Source of the DNA: Zhihengliuella salsuginis
GTDB lineage: Bacteria > Actinomycetota > Actinomycetes > Actinomycetales > Micrococcaceae
Assembly: GCF_014651715.1 (NCBI RefSeq)
Contig: NZ_BMXK01000012.1
Span: 1 to 64,000, forward strand
Reading direction: 5' to 3'
DNA: 64,000 nt
Shown here: positions 25,843 to 34,293 of the stretch, in pieces
How the letters are laid out: each line of letters opens with the position of its first letter
How positions within the stretch are numbered: the first letter of the stretch is position 1
Program-made: the position numbers and the translations under genes
The notes under the pieces: generated by a model
Told to the model about the DNA's origin: nothing
The model's input: the letters and a program-made list of their open reading frames with translations, nothing else
The model's database searches: none

Positions 25843-26838
25843 TTGAATGGGATAGACGTGCAGCAGAAACTCGCCACCGGCGTGTCCGGTGCCAAAGCGT
25901 GGTTGAAGCAGGCCGAGACGGTTCTTGCCAACCACAGTGACCGCCTCGATGCGATCAACGTCTTCCCCGTTCCCGACGGCGATACCGGAACCAATCTCTA
26001 CGAGACCGTGAAGGTCGCCTCCCAAGCGGCGCAAGCGGTCGAGACGGACTCGGATCTCGGCCTCGTCTTGTCCGCGGCCGCGCAAGCGGCCCTGGAGGAC
26101 GCCCGCGGAAATTCCGGCACACTCCTGTCGGTCTTCCTCGTCGGGTTCGCCGAACCCCTGCAGGGGCAGGCGCGCCTGAACCTCACGTTGCTGGCCGAAT
26201 CCCTGGATCGCGGGCAGCTCCGCAGCTGGTCCGCTCTGACGGACCCGGTTCCCGGGACCATGCCGACGGCGATGACGGCAGCCAGCCGGGCGGTGTTCTC
26301 CGCGTTGCAGGAGGCGGAGGCGAGCGCCGAGCCGCATTCCCGCGCCGCGCTGCTGCACGGGCTGGACGCCGCCATTGACGCGACGAGGACCGCGGTCGTC
26401 CAGTCCGAGGCGCAGATCGATTCGCTGGCGGCGGCCCGCGTGGTCGACTCGGGGGCCGTGGGCTTCCTGCTGGTGCTCGAGGCGATGAAGGCGGCGGTCG
26501 CCGGATCTGAAGTCGGCGAAGAGGTATTGGACGGGTTCCCCGGCTACGGTATCCAGGACCCGCACGTGCACCGTTCAGTGCCGGTCGAGGAGGGGGTGGA
26601 GGTCATGTGCAGCATGAGTCTCAGCCCGCTCGATGCCGCCCTCCTGCGCGCCCGGCTCGACGACGTGGGCGAGTCCGTGATCATCAGCGCACTTCCCGGC
26701 GGCGAGGAGGACGAGGCCCGCTGGCGCATCCACGTCCACGTCCCGGAGGAAGAGACGACCCTGGAGATGCTGAAGACCTTCGGCGAGCCGGAGAACGTCA
26801 GCGTCACCGCCCTGAGCACGTCGGACTCCTGCGCCTGA
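25843..26838 (+). CDS. DAK2-domain protein (FakA/DhaL-like)
   Basis: The 331-residue protein begins with a DhaL-type kinase domain: INVFPVPDGDTGTNLYETV carries the Asp residues that bind Mg-ADP, and ARGNSGTLLSVFL follows. A middle domain (EEGVEVMCSMSL, then WRIHVHVPEEE) resembles FakA. The C-terminal domain of full-length FakA (about 550 residues) is absent. FakA phosphorylates fatty acids presented by FakB; whether this short form does so is unknown. The start is uncertain (TTG 25843 or GTG 25858). recG starts 4 bases after the stop, a conserved actinobacterial pairing. Confidence 0.8.
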   Translation: MNGIDVQQKLATGVSGAKAWLKQAETVLANHSDRLDAINVFPVPDGDTGTNLYETVKVASQAAQAVETDSDLGLVLSAAAQAALEDARGNSGTLLSVFLVGFAEPLQGQARLNLTLLAESLDRGQLRSWSALTDPVPGTMPTAMTAASRAVFSALQEAEASAEPHSRAALLHGLDAAIDATRTAVVQSEAQIDSLAAARVVDSGAVGFLLVLEAMKAAVAGSEVGEEVLDGFPGYGIQDPHVHRSVPVEEGVEVMCSMSLSPLDAALLRARLDDVGESVIISALPGGEEDEARWRIHVHVPEEETTLEMLKTFGEPENVSVTALSTSDSCA

Positions 26839-26842
26839 ACGC

Positions 26843-29026
26843 ATGGTCACCGAGCAGCTGGAGGCAGCGGGGCGGATGCTCCAGAGCCCCCTCGAACAGA
26901 TCCTCGCCCCCAAGACCGCCTTGTCCCTGGCCGAGACGCTCGGGCGCGCGACGGTCGGCCAGCTCCTGGGTTATTTCCCGCGCAGATACGCCGAACGGGG
27001 CGCGCTCGCGGAGATTTCGACGGCGGCGCCCGGGGAGAGCGTGACGCTCGTCGGCTACGTGGTCGACGCGCGCAGCCGCTACATGCGGAGCCGCCGCGGC
27101 AAGATCTACGAATTCCTGCTCGCCGCCGATCCGTCCGACACCGGGGACGTCATCACGGTGTCCTTCTTCAACAACCGGTCGCTGGAGCGGGTCCAGCGGG
27201 GGACCCGCCTGCTGGTCTCCGGCACCGTCTCCGTCTACCGCGACAAGCGCAGCCTCAGCCACCCCGACTTCGAGATCCTGTCCGACGACGACGGGTCCGC
27301 CGAGGGTGCCGTCGACGTCCGCCCGGTCCCGATCTACCCGGCGACGAAGAAGGTGAGCAGCGAGCTCGTCCGGAAGAGCATCCGCAAGATCCTGGCCGCC
27401 GGGCTGCCCGAGACACTGCCCGACCCGCTGCCGGCCGAACTGCGCCGGGCCGAGGGGCTCATGCCCTACGGGGACGCACTGCGGACCATCCATTCCCCGG
27501 ACGAGGTCAAGGACGCCTACCGTGCCCGGCACCGTTTCAAGTTCGAGGAGGCGTTCCTCCTCCAGACGGTCCTGGCGACGCGACGCGCGGCGCACCAGTC
27601 CGAACCGGCCTCGGCGCGCCCCGGCCGCCCCGACGGTGTGTTGGCCGCCTTCGACGCGCGGCTGCCGTTCGCGCTCACCTCCGGCCAGCAGGAGAACGGA
27701 GAGGTGATCTCCGCCGAGCTGGCCACGACCCGACCCATGAACCGGCTCCTCCAGGGCGAGGTCGGATCGGGCAAGACGGTCGTGGCGCTGCGGGCGCTGC
27801 TGCAGGTCGTCGATTCCGGAGCGCAGACCGCGTTCCTGGCCCCCACCGAGGTCTTGGCGGAGCAGCATTTCCGGTCCATCAACGAACTGCTCGGCGACCT
27901 GGGCGGCGCCGGCACGCTGGGTTCGGACCCGCTGGCCATCCGCGTCGAGCTCCTCACCGGATCGATGACCCAGTCGACCAAGAAGCGGGTGCTGCTGGGT
28001 CTGGCCTCGGGGGAGGTCGACCTCGTGGTCGGCACCCACGCGCTGCTCTCCGAGCACGTCGGCTTCGCCGAGCTGGGGATGATCGTCGTGGACGAACAGC
28101 ACCGGTTCGGGGTCGAGCAGCGGGACGCCCTGCGCCAGCGCGCATCCACGGCCCCGCACGTCCTGATCATGACCGCGACGCCGATCCCGCGCACCGTGGC
28201 GATGACGAGTTTCGGCGACCTGGCGGTCTCCACGCTCACGGAGCTGCCGGCCGGCCGGCAGCCGATCCGGTCCCACGTCGTCGCCCTGGACAGCCACCCC
28301 GGCTGGGAGCAGCGGATCTGGGAACGGGCGCGTGAGGAGATCGACGCGGGACGTCAGGTCTTCGTGGTGTGCCCGCTGATCGACGAGCCGTCCTCCGACC
28401 CCGGCGACGGCCCGCCCCGGGCCTCGGTCGAGAGCACGTTCGGGCACCTGCAGCAGCAGGCGGACCTCGCCGGGTGCCGCATCGGGAAGCTCCACGGGGG
28501 CATTCCCGGCGATGAGAAGGAGGCGGCGATGCTGGCCTTCGCGGCCGGCGACATCGACCTCCTGGTCGCGACGACCGTGATCGAAGTCGGCGTCAACGTG
28601 CCCAACGCGACGCTGATGATCGTGCTCGACGCCGACCGGTTCGGCATCGCCCAACTGCACCAGCTTCGCGGCCGGATCGGCCGGGGGAGCCACGAGAGCC
28701 TCTGCCTGCTCGTCACCGCGCTGCCCGAGGGGCATCCGTCCGTGGAACGGCTGACGAAGGTCGCGAGCACGACGGACGGCCTCGAGCTGAGCGAGTACGA
28801 TGTCGAAACGCGCAAAGAGGGCGATATCCTCGGAGCGGCGCAGAGCGGCGGCGTCAGCAGCCTCACCCTGCTGCGCGTCGTCCAGGACCGCGCATTGATC
28901 GAACGGGCCCGCCAGGCCGCCTTCGAGCTCGTCAGCCGCGATCCGCAGCTCGCCGGCGAGCCCGTCCTCCGCCAGACCATCGCCTCCCTGGATGAGGAGA
29001 GCAAAGAGTACCTCGAACGCGCCTGA
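26843..29026 (+). CDS. recG: ATP-dependent DNA helicase RecG
   Basis: RecG remodels stalled replication forks and Holliday junctions. The 727-residue protein has the N-terminal wedge/OB region (VTLVGYVVDAR). Helicase motif I is LLQGEVGSGKTVVAL, motif II is VVDEQHRFGVEQR and motif III is MTATPIPRTVAM. The C-terminal DADRFGIAQLHQLRGRIGRG segment completes it. Length is normal. It lies 4 bases after the DAK2 gene and 41 bases before rsmD. Confidence 0.96.
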   Translation: MVTEQLEAAGRMLQSPLEQILAPKTALSLAETLGRATVGQLLGYFPRRYAERGALAEISTAAPGESVTLVGYVVDARSRYMRSRRGKIYEFLLAADPSDTGDVITVSFFNNRSLERVQRGTRLLVSGTVSVYRDKRSLSHPDFEILSDDDGSAEGAVDVRPVPIYPATKKVSSELVRKSIRKILAAGLPETLPDPLPAELRRAEGLMPYGDALRTIHSPDEVKDAYRARHRFKFEEAFLLQTVLATRRAAHQSEPASARPGRPDGVLAAFDARLPFALTSGQQENGEVISAELATTRPMNRLLQGEVGSGKTVVALRALLQVVDSGAQTAFLAPTEVLAEQHFRSINELLGDLGGAGTLGSDPLAIRVELLTGSMTQSTKKRVLLGLASGEVDLVVGTHALLSEHVGFAELGMIVVDEQHRFGVEQRDALRQRASTAPHVLIMTATPIPRTVAMTSFGDLAVSTLTELPAGRQPIRSHVVALDSHPGWEQRIWERAREEIDAGRQVFVVCPLIDEPSSDPGDGPPRASVESTFGHLQQQADLAGCRIGKLHGGIPGDEKEAAMLAFAAGDIDLLVATTVIEVGVNVPNATLMIVLDADRFGIAQLHQLRGRIGRGSHESLCLLVTALPEGHPSVERLTKVASTTDGLELSEYDVETRKEGDILGAAQSGGVSSLTLLRVVQDRALIERARQAAFELVSRDPQLAGEPVLRQTIASLDEESKEYLERA

Positions 29027-29067
29027 GAGATCGGCGCGCGCGAAACACCGAAGGGAGACGTCAAGAC

Positions 29068-29634
29068 ATGAGCCGCATCATCGCCGGCACCGCGGGTGGG
29101 CTGTCGCTGGGCAACGTCTCAGGCGACGGCACCCGTCCCACCACCGACCGGGTCAAGGAGTCGGTCTTCTCCCGGCTGGAGCACTGGGACGCCTTCAGCG
29201 GCGCCAGCGTGCTGGACCTGTTCGCGGGCAGCGGCGCGCTGGGGCTGGAGGCCATGAGCCGGGGCGCCCACCACGCCGTCCTCGTCGACGCCGCGTCGGC
29301 CGCCGTCAAGGTATCCCAGGCCAACGCCCGGCGGGTGGCGAAGTCGCTCGGCCGGCCGGACGCGATCCGCGTGGTGAAGGGCAAGGCGCCCGGCGTCCTC
29401 TCCAGCATCGACGGCGACTGGGACCTCGTCTTCGTCGATCCGCCCTACCCGATGGCCGAGAACGAGCTCGCGCACGTGCTGGAGACGATCGCACCGCGCC
29501 TGCGTCCCGACGCCGTCGTCGTGGTCGAACGCTCCAGCCGGTCGCCGGAACCGGTCTGGCCCGCGGGGCTCAAGCCGCTCTCCGAGAAGAAGTACGGCGA
29601 GACCCGCGTCTACTACGTCGAACCGGTCGCCTAG
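29068..29634 (+). CDS. rsmD: 16S rRNA (guanine966-N2)-methyltransferase
   Basis: The 188-residue protein has the RsmD layout: IIAGTAGGLSL at the start, RPTTDRVKESVFSRLEHW, the SAM-binding LDLFAGSGALGLEAMSRGA, and the catalytic FVDPPYP. It methylates the small-subunit rRNA. GGGAGA precedes ATG 29068. Its last bases overlap the end of the converging spermidine-synthase-like gene by 4 bases. Confidence 0.94.
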   Translation: MSRIIAGTAGGLSLGNVSGDGTRPTTDRVKESVFSRLEHWDAFSGASVLDLFAGSGALGLEAMSRGAHHAVLVDAASAAVKVSQANARRVAKSLGRPDAIRVVKGKAPGVLSSIDGDWDLVFVDPPYPMAENELAHVLETIAPRLRPDAVVVVERSSRSPEPVWPAGLKPLSEKKYGETRVYYVEPVA

Positions 29635-30410
29635 CCCGAGAAGCGGTCCAGATCCGGGCCGGACAGCGTCGTCGCCGGGTGCGGGCCGGCTGCCGCGATG
29701 GAGTCCCGCGCCGCGACCGGGATCGGCGCCTGCGCGGCCGCGGCGATGATGTTCCCGGCGTACCGGGTGGTGAAGAGGTTCGACGCGCCGGTGGCGAGGA
29801 CGTCGCCGAAGACCCCCTGCAGGGCGCGCAGCTGGCCGCGCGCGAAGTGCATGCCCTCGTCGTCGCCCAGGTTGACGATCAGCAGGCCGTCCGTTGCGAG
29901 CAGGCGGCCCAGCAGCCCGTAGAACTCGCCGTTGGCCAGGTGCTGCGGCGAGTCGCCGCCGGTGAAGATGTCCAGCACGACGACGTCCCAGGGCTCGCGT
30001 GGGCCGCCCTCCGCGAGCAGGTCCTCGACGTGGTCCCGCGCGTCGGCGACGACGGAGTCGACCCGCGCACCGGCGGGCAGCGGCACGTGGGTCAGCACGA
30101 AACTGACCAGTTCGCGCTCGATGTCGACGACGCACTGCTCGCTGCCCGGCCGCGTGAGGGCCAGCCGGCGCGGGAGGGTCAATGCGCCGGCGCCCAGATG
30201 CAGGGAGCGGAGCGGCCGGCCGGGTTCGAACAGGGCGTCGATCACGTGCGCGGCCCGGGCGAGGTACTCGTAGAAGATGTCCTCCTGCCGGTTCAGCAGC
30301 ACGTGCGACTGCTCGGCCCCGTCGACTTCGAGGATGACCGCGTCCGGGTCGAGCGGATCGGGCAGGATCCGGGCGACGGTTCCCGACGCCATCGAGAGGG
30401 AGCGGGTCAC
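29631..30410 (-). CDS. Spermidine synthase-like methyltransferase-fold protein
   Basis: From GTG 30410 the protein has 259 residues. The start is chosen because it overlaps the aminotransferase stop in a GTGA junction; extending further upstream gives a frame that merely shadows that gene. SHVLLNRQEDIFYEYLARAA, RSLHLGAGALTLPRRL and WDVVVLDIFTGGDSP are typical of spermidine-synthase-fold proteins that are widespread in actinobacteria. There is no N-terminal membrane domain. Aminopropyl transfer is not established for this subgroup, so the substrate is uncertain. Confidence 0.8.
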   Translation of the reverse strand: MTRSLSMASGTVARILPDPLDPDAVILEVDGAEQSHVLLNRQEDIFYEYLARAAHVIDALFEPGRPLRSLHLGAGALTLPRRLALTRPGSEQCVVDIERELVSFVLTHVPLPAGARVDSVVADARDHVEDLLAEGGPREPWDVVVLDIFTGGDSPQHLANGEFYGLLGRLLATDGLLIVNLGDDEGMHFARGQLRALQGVFGDVLATGASNLFTTRYAGNIIAAAAQAPIPVAARDSIAAAGPHPATTLSGPDLDRFSG

Positions 30411-31666
30411 ACCATCAGCTCCGGCAGGCGCTTCAGGCGCTCCGCGGCCTCCTGGAGCACGTCCTCGCGTTTGCAGAACGCGAACCGCAGCAGCGACGAG
30501 TAGTGGCGGGCCTCGTGGGGTTGGACGAATGCGCTGACCGGGATCGCCGCGATCCCGAGCTCCTCCGGCAGCCGGTAGGCCAGGGCGGAGGCGTCCTCGA
30601 AACCGAGCGAGGAGACGTCGGCGATCGCGAAGTACCCCGCAGCCGGGTCCGACACGGTCAGGCCCGCCGAGCGGAGGGCGGCTACCAGGACGTCCCGGCC
30701 CGCTCGGAGTCGGTCGGCCTGCCCGCGGAAGTAGGCGTCGTCGTACGCGAGACCCTGTGCGACGGCGGCCTGGAACGGGCCGCCCGACGAGTAGCTGAGG
30801 AACTGCTTGACCGAACGGACGGCCGTGATGAGCTCCGCCGGGCCCGTGACCCAGCCGACCTTCCACCCGGTGAGGGAGAACGTCTTGCCCGCCGATCCGA
30901 GCGTCAGCGTGCGCTCGGCCGCGCCCTCGATGGCGGCGACCGGCAGGTGGGGGCCGTCGAAGACCAGGTGCTCGTACACCTCGTCGCTGAGGATCAGTGC
31001 GCCGACCTCGGCCGCGCGGGAGACGATGCGCTCGAGGGTGCCCCGCGAGAGCGCGGTGCCGGTGGGATTGTGCGGGGTGTTCACGATCACGAGCCGGGTC
31101 CCGGCGGTGATCGCGGCATCGATCTCCTCATCCGCCGGGGCGAAGTCCGGCCACCGCATCCCCACCGTGGCGTGTTCGCCGCCGGCCAGCCCGATCATCG
31201 CCGCATAGGAGTCGTAGAAGGGCGAGAGGGTCACGACCCGGTCGCCGGGGGAGACGAGAGCGAGGATGGAGGCCGCGATCCCCTCGGTGGCACCGGTGGT
31301 CACGAGGACGTTGCGCCCGGCGTCCAGATCACGGCCGTAGAACCGCCGCTGGTGGTCGACGATGGAATCGCGCAGCGCGGGCAGGCCCAGGCCCGGGGCG
31401 TACTGGTTGAGGCCGCCGTCGCCGAAAGCGGACCGGATGGAACGCTCGGCGATCCGCTTGAGCTCCTCGGGACCGTCGGTGTCGGGAAACCCCTGGCCCA
31501 GGTTGATGGCCCCGTGCTCGAGAGCGAGGGCGGTGAGCTCCTCGAAGATCGTCGGCTTGATGGATCCGTCGGCGCCGAGAAGGTTGGCACCGGTGGCGGC
31601 TCGCTGCCACGGCGCCGTTGTCTGCGGGGTGGGCTGGTGGTTCACGGTCGGATCCTTCGCAGTCAA
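30407..31666 (-). CDS. Class I/II PLP-dependent aminotransferase
   Basis: The 419-residue protein has the fold-type I aminotransferase pattern: LGQGFPDTDGPEEL, NQYAPGLGLPALR, TTGATEGIAASILAL, NTPHNPTG, LSDEVYEHLVFDG and the PLP lysine in GSAGKTFSLTGWKVGW. It resembles kynurenine aminotransferase, the actinobacterial DapC (N-succinyldiaminopimelate aminotransferase) and methionine-salvage enzymes, which cannot be separated by motif alone. It is co-transcribed with the spermidine-synthase-like gene by a 4-base overlap and is divergent from coaD. Confidence 0.88.
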   Translation of the reverse strand: MTAKDPTVNHQPTPQTTAPWQRAATGANLLGADGSIKPTIFEELTALALEHGAINLGQGFPDTDGPEELKRIAERSIRSAFGDGGLNQYAPGLGLPALRDSIVDHQRRFYGRDLDAGRNVLVTTGATEGIAASILALVSPGDRVVTLSPFYDSYAAMIGLAGGEHATVGMRWPDFAPADEEIDAAITAGTRLVIVNTPHNPTGTALSRGTLERIVSRAAEVGALILSDEVYEHLVFDGPHLPVAAIEGAAERTLTLGSAGKTFSLTGWKVGWVTGPAELITAVRSVKQFLSYSSGGPFQAAVAQGLAYDDAYFRGQADRLRAGRDVLVAALRSAGLTVSDPAAGYFAIADVSSLGFEDASALAYRLPEELGIAAIPVSAFVQPHEARHYSSLLRFAFCKREDVLQEAAERLKRLPELMV

Positions 31667-31857
31667 CGGTCGGGTGCTGGGGTGCGCCCGGCCGGAGGCC
31701 GCAACGCGCTACTCGAGAAGCTTAGGCGCGGCAGGAAACAGATGCATGCTGCGCGCGCCGGAGACCGCCACCCGGCCCGGCCGGGGACGCGCGCGGCAGC
31801 CGCGGAGGGCGGTTGTCACGCCGGGTGTCGGCTGAGACGAAATCATTGCTTGTCGGG

Positions 31858-31863
31858 TAGATT
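31858..31863 (+). promoter_or_regulatory. Candidate -10 element for coaD
   Basis: TAGATT ends 8 bases before the second in-frame ATG of coaD (31872). Transcription from it would begin at about 31870-31872, giving a leaderless or nearly leaderless mRNA. The -35 is poor (GAGACG region around 31834-31840). The call rests on spacing and the -10 match only. Confidence 0.35.
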
Positions 31864-31871
31864 CGATGAGT

Positions 31872-32345
31872 ATGAGACGAGCTGTCTGCCCGGGATCCTT
31901 CGACCCGATTCACAAAGGGCACATCGAGATCATCGCGCGGGCTACCGCGCTCTTCGACGAGGTCATCGTGGCTGTATCCACCAACTACGCCAAAAAGTAC
32001 CGTTTCGACGAAGACGAGCGCATCGGCATCGCCCGGCAGACCCTGTCCTCGCTCGCCGGGATCACCGTGCAGCCGATGGGGGACGGCCTGCTGGCGGAGT
32101 ACTGCCGGGAAGTCGGCGCCAACGCCATCGTCAAGGGGCTGCGCAACGCGACGGACTACCAGTACGAGGCGCCGATGGCGGCCATGAACCGGCACCTGAC
32201 CGGTGTGGAGACGGTGTTCCTGCTGGCCGACAACCAGTACACGCACGTGTCCTCGACGCTCATCAAAGAAGTTCACTCCCTGGGCGGGGACATCGCGGAC
32301 TATGTTCCGCGCGCGGTGTTGAGCCGCTTGAACTCCTCGCGCTGA
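31872..32345 (+). CDS. coaD: Phosphopantetheine adenylyltransferase
   Basis: CoaD adenylates 4-phosphopantetheine in coenzyme A synthesis. The N-terminal nucleotidyltransferase loop PGSFDPIHKGH and the C-terminal YTHVSSTLIKEV segment are diagnostic. The protein has 157 residues from ATG 31872 (MRRAVCPGS, the usual family start). ATG 31866 adds two residues but lies between a -10-like TAGATT and the likely transcription start. No ribosome site is seen, consistent with a leaderless transcript. Confidence 0.95.
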   Translation: MRRAVCPGSFDPIHKGHIEIIARATALFDEVIVAVSTNYAKKYRFDEDERIGIARQTLSSLAGITVQPMGDGLLAEYCREVGANAIVKGLRNATDYQYEAPMAAMNRHLTGVETVFLLADNQYTHVSSTLIKEVHSLGGDIADYVPRAVLSRLNSSR

Positions 32346-32414
32346 CAGCCCGCGCCGGGGCTGCGGTACCCGGTGCGCACCGAAATTCATGTAGACGACG
32401 GAAGGACCTGGAGA

Positions 32415-33311
32415 ATGGCGCAAGCCCGACAGATTACCAAGGCAGTCATCCCCGCAGCGGGACTGGGAACGCGATTCCTGCCGGCGACGAAAGCCATGCC
32501 GAAGGAGATGCTGCCGGTCGTCGACCGTCCCGCCATCCAGTACGTCGTCGCGGAGGCGGTACGGGCAGGGCTCGAAGACGTCCTCATGATCACGGGCCGC
32601 TCGAAGCGGGCCCTCGAAGACCACTTCGATCGCGTGCCGGGACTCGAGGCCAGCCTGATCGCCAAAGGCGACGACGCGAAGCTCGCCCTCGTGAACGAGG
32701 CCACCGCGCTCGGCGACATCCACTTCGTGCGCCAGATCGATCCACAGGGCCTCGGCCACGCGGTCCTCTGCGCCAAGCGCCACGTCGGCGACGAGCCGTT
32801 CGCCGTCCTGCTGGGTGACGACCTCATCGGCGAGCAGGAGGCTCTGCTCGAGGAGATGATGGAAGTGCAGCTCGCCACCGGAGGCTCCGTCGTCGCACTG
32901 ATGGAGGTCGACCGCGAGGCGATCAGCTCCTACGGCTGCGCGGACGTCGAAGCGGTCGACGGGCAGGACTACGTGAAGGTCAACGGGCTCGTCGAGAAGC
33001 CGGCGCCGGAGGACGCTCCCTCCAACCTTGCGGTGATCGGGCGCTACGTCCTCTCGCCCAAGGTGTTCGAGGTGCTGGAGAAGACCGGCCCGGGCCGCGG
33101 CGGCGAGATCCAGCTCACCGATGCCCTCGAGACCCTGGCCCAGGACGAGGGGCCGGGCGGCGGTGTCTACGCCGTCACGTTCACCGGCCGCCGCTACGAC
33201 ACCGGCGACAAGCTCAGCTACCTGAAGGCGGTCGTCGAACTGGCCTGCGCCCGCGAGGACCTGGGGTCCGGCCTGAAGCCGTGGCTGAAGGAATTCGCCA
33301 AAGAGCTGTAG
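32415..33311 (+). CDS. galU: UTP--glucose-1-phosphate uridylyltransferase
   Basis: GalU makes UDP-glucose. The 298-residue protein begins after AAGGA at ATG 32415; a longer in-frame start at 32373 lacks support. It has the pyrophosphorylase loop VIPAAGLGTRFLPATKAMPK, then LLGDDLIGEQ, VEKPAPEDAPSN and the sugar-binding GRYVLSPKVFE. Its product is the substrate of the UDP-glucose dehydrogenase at 59328 and can serve directly as a donor for the many glycosyltransferases nearby. Confidence 0.95.
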   Translation: MAQARQITKAVIPAAGLGTRFLPATKAMPKEMLPVVDRPAIQYVVAEAVRAGLEDVLMITGRSKRALEDHFDRVPGLEASLIAKGDDAKLALVNEATALGDIHFVRQIDPQGLGHAVLCAKRHVGDEPFAVLLGDDLIGEQEALLEEMMEVQLATGGSVVALMEVDREAISSYGCADVEAVDGQDYVKVNGLVEKPAPEDAPSNLAVIGRYVLSPKVFEVLEKTGPGRGGEIQLTDALETLAQDEGPGGGVYAVTFTGRRYDTGDKLSYLKAVVELACAREDLGSGLKPWLKEFAKEL

Positions 33312-33343
33312 GTCACGGAGCACAGCCCCTGTCTGGCCTGCGC

Positions 33344-33382
33344 CGTCGGGTGCCGCCGTGGGAGAATAGGCGCAGCCCGACG
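33344..33382 (+). terminator. Possible hairpin after galU
   Basis: CGTCGGG (33344-33350) can pair with CCCGACG (33376-33382) across a 25-base loop that itself has little structure. It lies about 33 bases after the galU stop and before the next promoter candidate. It is weak because of the large loop and lack of a T tract. Confidence 0.3.
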
Positions 33383-33399
33383 CGCCGTGTCGGCCGAGT

Positions 33400-33428
33400 T
33401 TGGGCGAACCGCCAATAGCGGCTACGAT
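33400..33428 (+). promoter_or_regulatory. Candidate promoter of the DUF177-rpmF-rnc-mutM operon
   Basis: TTGGGC (33400-33405) and TACGAT (33423-33428) are separated by exactly 17 bases, matching sigma70-type spacing and 4 of 6 consensus bases in the -10. Transcription should start near 33434, about 27 bases before the AGGAG at 33451-33455 ends its leader. Confidence 0.5.
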
Positions 33429-33517
33429 GTAATGTCGGTCTATGTTCTACAGGAGTTCCCATCAGCGACAAGCGAAATGATCACCCGTCGTCACACGGAG
33501 TCGATCGCAGCTCGCCG

Positions 33518-34078
33518 TTGACCTTCTCGGTCAAGGACCTCGGGCGCAGCCCGGGGAGCATGAGAACTCTGGAGGACACGATCGCCGCACCGGCAGAACT
33601 CGGTGTGGCCCTGATCGGCGCAGCAAAGGGATCGGATGTCGATCTCGAGCTGCGTTTCGAGGCCGTGCACGAGGGGGTCCTCGTCACCGGAAAGGCATTC
33701 GTCGAGATCACAGGCGAATGCGGTCGGTGCCTCGGCCCCATCGAGTACGAGCTGGAGGCCGATTTTCAAGAGCTCTTCTACTACGACGCCGCCGAGGCGT
33801 CGGAAGACGAAGAAGCAGAACAGTATGTGGTCCAGGACGACTTCGTCGACGTGGAGCCCTTGCTGAGGAACGCAGTGGTGACCGCACTGCCGTTCCAGCC
33901 GGTGTGCCGGGAAGACTGTGAAGGCCTCTGCCCTGAATGTGGGATACGCCTTGATGAGGATCCGGACCACCACCATGAGGTCCTTGATCCTCGCTGGGCA
34001 GCCCTGAGCGGATTGCTCGGCACCACCGCCGATGAGGCGGATCAGAGTAACGATTCAGTCGAGAGAGAAGAGAGTTAG
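33518..34078 (+). CDS. DUF177 (YceD-like) protein upstream of L32
   Basis: The protein has 186 residues from TTG 33518. [13 protein letters not shown], the [21 protein letters not shown] block and the [13 protein letters not shown] cysteine cluster identify the DUF177 family, which is almost always next to rpmF and linked to 23S rRNA accumulation. The start is doubtful. The frame stays open upstream with family-like residues ([13 protein letters not shown]), but the only codon near AGGAG (33451-33455) is ATC at 33461. The TTG itself is overlapped by the stop of a 29-codon leader frame (33432-33521). rpmF follows after 2 bases. Confidence 0.9.
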   Translation: MTFSVKDLGRSPGSMRTLEDTIAAPAELGVALIGAAKGSDVDLELRFEAVHEGVLVTGKAFVEITGECGRCLGPIEYELEADFQELFYYDAAEASEDEEAEQYVVQDDFVDVEPLLRNAVVTALPFQPVCREDCEGLCPECGIRLDEDPDHHHEVLDPRWAALSGLLGTTADEADQSNDSVEREES

Positions 34079-34080
34079 CC

Positions 34081-34284
34081 GTGGCTGTTCCGAAGCGGAA
34101 AATGTCTCGCGCCAATACCCGCGCACGCCGTTCCCAGTGGAAGGCCACCGCGCCGAACCTGGTCAAGACCGTTGAGAACGGCCGCGTCACGTACAGCCTG
34201 CCGCACCAGGCCAAGGTCGTGACCGATTCTGCTGGCACCGAGCTGTTCCTTGAGTACAAGGGCCGCAAGGTAGCAGACGTCTAA
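34081..34284 (+). CDS. rpmF: 50S ribosomal protein L32
   Basis: The 67-residue protein begins [17 protein letters not shown] and is rich in Lys and Arg, as expected for L32. It has no zinc-ribbon cysteines, so it is the zinc-independent form. The GTG start is 2 bases after the DUF177 stop, and rnc follows after 9 bases, so all lie in one operon. Confidence 0.96.
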   Translation: MAVPKRKMSRANTRARRSQWKATAPNLVKTVENGRVTYSLPHQAKVVTDSAGTELFLEYKGRKVADV

Positions 34285-34293
34285 ATACGTCTG

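Noticed and set aside
26804-28735. 643-codon open frame on the minus strand
   Set aside because: It is antisense to recG, whose helicase motifs are unmistakable; the opposite frame has low-complexity composition and no recognisable domain.
30411-30866. N-terminal extension of the spermidine-synthase-like protein
   Set aside because: The added 152 residues are an Arg/Gly/Pro-rich shadow of the aminotransferase; GTG 30410 forms a GTGA overlap with its stop and fits the family start.
30503-32818. 771-codon open frame on the plus strand
   Set aside because: It runs antisense to the aminotransferase and then out of frame across coaD and galU, all with clear motifs; it would be incompatible with three real genes.
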